This document shows positions 61,906-64,000 of a stretch of DNA of 64,000 bases, piece after piece. How positions within the stretch are numbered: position 1 is the first letter of the stretch; each line of letters starts with the position of its first letter. The DNA is from CAIXQW01 sp046049675. GTDB taxonomy: Bacteria > Bacteroidota > Bacteroidia > Chitinophagales > Chitinophagaceae. The notes beneath the pieces are model-generated. The model saw only the letters and a program-made list of their open reading frames with translations. It did not search any database and was not told where the DNA came from. The position numbers and the translations under genes were made by a program. Location of the stretch: positions 1-64,000 of the forward strand of contig JBJORA010000122.1 of assembly GCA_046049675.1 (NCBI GenBank). Reading direction: 5' to 3'.

Positions 61906-62889
61906 ATGAAGAAAAGGCTTTATACCATTGCTGCAATCTCGGCGCCTATAATCGCTATTTATGGTAGTAGCCCATTTTATATTTTTGAAAAAATTAATCT
62001 CCCTACCTTTCTTCAATTAACCTTTGGATTAACGCTAAATGTGCTGCTCATTTTTGCGATAAATATTTATGTAGTGCAGCGCTATCAAAAGCTTAAGCCA
62101 TATTGGCAATTTGCAATTACCTACTGTATTAACATCTGCATAAGACTGGCTTTTCTTGCGCTCGATCCAATTCTACATATTGAGGAACCTTCATTTGCAC
62201 TAAACTATTTAAGCTACCCCATAATTACATCTTTTGCGCTCACCGCAATTGTCCAAATTATTGTGCGTTCTATTATAATAGACCACCAAAAATCCGAAGC
62301 AGAAAAGCAACTGCAAGCAATGAAACTTGAAAATACTGAAGCACAAAAGCTTGTATTAATGCAGCAGTTACAGCCGCACTTTCTTTTCAACGCACTCAGC
62401 ACTTTAAAGTCGTTGATTAAAACAGATGCAAGCGTCGCTGAGGCATATGTATTGAAACTATCAGACTTCTTGCGCTATAGTATTCAACTAAACAATGAGC
62501 AAACCAATAGCCTTGATCAAGAAATTCAATTTGCGCAAGACTATATTGATCTCCAAAAAATGCGTTACGGTAATGCGATTGAGTATACAATAGATGTGCC
62601 TATATCGCAGAGGCAAAAACACATACCAATGCTTGCATTGCAAACTCTAGTAGAAAATATCTTCAAGCACAATCAGTTTACTGAAAAGCACAAATTGCAT
62701 TTTTCAATAACTTGCACTGAAGATGCGCTTGTAGTAAGTAATGTAAAAATGCCTGTCAAGACTTCCGAAAATAATAATACTGGCCTGCAAAACCTTGACA
62801 AACGCTGTATGCTGATTTGCGGTAAAGCGATTACAATAGAAGATACCGATTCTAACTTTACTGTTAAAATACCTTTGATTAACCAATGA
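61906..62889 (+). CDS. LytS-type sensor histidine kinase
   Basis: 327 residues from ATG 61906; the TTG at 61873 is less likely. Four membrane helices (about 1-140) precede the His_kinase domain with the phosphoacceptor motif QPHFLFNALSTLKSLI and the ATPase motif LVENIFKHNQF. It pairs with the LytTR regulator whose gene overlaps by 4 bp. The sensed signal is unknown; no extracellular domain is visible. Confidence 0.9.
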   Translation: MKKRLYTIAAISAPIIAIYGSSPFYIFEKINLPTFLQLTFGLTLNVLLIFAINIYVVQRYQKLKPYWQFAITYCINICIRLAFLALDPILHIEEPSFALNYLSYPIITSFALTAIVQIIVRSIIIDHQKSEAEKQLQAMKLENTEAQKLVLMQQLQPHFLFNALSTLKSLIKTDASVAEAYVLKLSDFLRYSIQLNNEQTNSLDQEIQFAQDYIDLQKMRYGNAIEYTIDVPISQRQKHIPMLALQTLVENIFKHNQFTEKHKLHFSITCTEDALVVSNVKMPVKTSENNNTGLQNLDKRCMLICGKAITIEDTDSNFTVKIPLINQ

Positions 62890-63650
62890 AAATAGTCGTA
62901 ATTGAAGATGAAAAGCTAACCGCCGCAGATTTAATAGACACCATCAAATCAATTGAACCGAAGGCAGACATTGTTGCGCACCTTACTACGGTTGAAGAGA
63001 TGCTAAGCTTTTTTGCCGAAACGCAAGCAGTAGACCTAGTCTTCTCTGATATTGAACTAGGCGATGGCCGTAGCTTTGAAGCATTTGAAAAACTAAAGAT
63101 TACGATTCCAATTATCTTTTGCACAGCATATAATCAATTTGCACTGAAGGCATTTGAAACTGCTGGCATTGATTATATATTGAAACCATTTAGTAGAGCA
63201 TCCGTACAAAAGGCATTGGATAAATTTGCAGCGCTAACAAATAGAACAGCAAAAACGCAAGACAACTATCAAAGTGTGTTTGATGCTTTTGCTAAGCAGT
63301 TGAAGATTTCGAAGCTGCCAAATATTATCGTTCATCAAGGCGAAAAAATAGTGCCGCTTGCTAGCGAGGATATTGCGCTAATTTATATTGACAATACAAT
63401 TGTAAAAGCTTTAGATTTTCAGAATAAACAGGTCATACTGAACTATAATTTAGAAGAATTAGAGCAAAAATTAGCCCCGCACTTCTTTAGAGCGAATAGG
63501 CAGTTTCTAGTTAATCGCAAAGCTGTTAAGGAAGCCTCTCAGCACTTCAATCGCAAGCTACTTGTGCATCTACACATTCAGTTTAGCGAGCAGATATTGG
63601 TTGGCAAGGAAAAAGCAACAGCGCTTGTGGACTGGCTAGCTAATTTTTAG
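62886..63650 (+). CDS. LytTR-family response regulator
   Basis: 254 residues. The receiver domain has the phosphorylatable Asp in VFSDIELGDG, the Thr/Ser and Lys positions in IPIIFCTAYNQFA and LKPFSR. The C-terminal LytTR DNA-binding domain reads LEELEQKLAPHFFRANRQFLVN then IVGKEKATALVDWL (approximate). It starts on the ATGA overlap of the kinase gene. Targets unknown; the TonB-dependent-receptor-like gene 100 bp downstream is a candidate. Confidence 0.93.
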   Translation: MKIVVIEDEKLTAADLIDTIKSIEPKADIVAHLTTVEEMLSFFAETQAVDLVFSDIELGDGRSFEAFEKLKITIPIIFCTAYNQFALKAFETAGIDYILKPFSRASVQKALDKFAALTNRTAKTQDNYQSVFDAFAKQLKISKLPNIIVHQGEKIVPLASEDIALIYIDNTIVKALDFQNKQVILNYNLEELEQKLAPHFFRANRQFLVNRKAVKEASQHFNRKLLVHLHIQFSEQILVGKEKATALVDWLANF

Positions 63651-63752
63651 GCGCATTCCTGTCCACTTTACAGGTGTTTTGTCCACTTCACACAGATTGA
63701 TACTAATGCTGCTAGCAAAGGGCATGAACTTTGCGGCAATACTTAGTACAAT

Positions 63753-64000
63753 ATGTTCAAAAGAATCGCACTTTCCACAATTACGCTAGTACTACTGATG
63801 CTTGCTAGCATGCAAAGCTTCGCACAAGCCAAATACACACTTAGTGGTACCATTACTAGCGGTAAAACCGGCGAAATCATTATAGGAGCCACTATCACGG
63901 TACAAGAAATACCAAGTTTAGTAGCTACATCAAACGAATACGGCTTCTACTCTATTTCTCTACCACAAGGCACTTACAACTTTAAGGTAAATTATATTGG
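63753..64000 (+). CDS. TonB-dependent receptor-like protein, N-terminus (cut by window end)
   Basis: 82 residues to the edge. Signal peptide MFKRIALSTITLVLLMLASM ends near QSFAQ. It is followed by a carboxypeptidase-regulatory-like fold (YTLSGTITSGKTGEIIIGAT, SNEYGFYSISLPQGTYNFKV), the usual N-terminal plug extension of Bacteroidota TonB-dependent receptors. Other proteins with this domain cannot be excluded. GAACTTTG at 63726 is close to a -7 box. Confidence 0.75.
   Translation, partial: MFKRIALSTITLVLLMLASMQSFAQAKYTLSGTITSGKTGEIIIGATITVQEIPSLVATSNEYGFYSISLPQGTYNFKVNYI

Noticed and set aside
1..64000. tRNA, rRNA, riboswitch or prophage genes
   Set aside because: No intergenic stretch showed cloverleaf or rRNA-like sequence, and no integrase, capsid or terminase was seen; riboswitches cannot be excluded by eye.

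Overview
The window is chromosomal DNA from a member of the Bacteroidota, most likely a Chitinophagales-type gliding bacterium (inference; no rRNA gene is present). The evidence is several secreted proteins with type IX secretion (T9SS) C-terminal sorting domains of type A and one of type B, the gliding genes gldA and gldB, a LytS/LytTR two-component pair, an ECF sigma factor paired with an envelope protein, TAnnTTTG -7 promoter boxes with a TTG about 20 nt upstream, and the CxxxY form of CcmE.

Layout. 1-10.4 kb: two tandem paralogous giant secreted proteins on the minus strand, the first cut by the window edge. The gap between them holds a nearly intact IS256-family element (3015-4381, 8-bp target duplication) and a decayed IS1595/ISXO2-type transposase. 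10.6-18.4 kb: two FKBP-type prolyl isomerases, an NrnA-like DHH phosphoesterase, ndk, a lipoprotein/LVIVD-repeat/beta-barrel operon and a choice-of-anchor V-like protein. 18.4-31.2 kb: gldA, a biotin carboxylase, nadE, a beta-barrel protein, gldB, korB (without korA), mltG, a thioesterase, cinA, a 2-oxoacid dehydrogenase E2 and a secreted GH13 enzyme. 31.3-37.7 kb: a truncated propeller sensor, a type B T9SS protein, an AraC regulator with a Rossmann reductase, and a transglutaminase-like protein with coiled coils.

37.7-42.2 kb is the accessory highlight. A REP-associated tyrosine transposase (RAYT) lies between two arrays of an approximately 125-bp repeat. Each unit is a chain of short perfect palindromes, all with 3-nt loops. 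A worn solo copy lies about 2.8 kb beyond the right array, after a vWA/AAA+ ATPase gene pair.

42.2-64 kb: fabI, an EGF-like lipoprotein, ccmF-ccmE, a LOG-family protein, a VapBC-like toxin-antitoxin operon with a paired palindromic operator, queA, an MsbA-like ABC exporter, an ECF sigma factor with a protein joining an inner-membrane segment to an outer-membrane barrel, two tandem T9SS cargo proteins, proline dehydrogenase, mnmE, LytS/LytTR, and the start of a TonB-dependent-receptor-like protein.

How it works together: most of the window is core metabolism and envelope biology. The secreted proteins need the T9SS, whose main genes are not here. GldA needs GldF/GldG and KorB needs KorA, none of which is in the window. 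No rRNA, tRNA, CRISPR array, prophage or replication origin was recognised.
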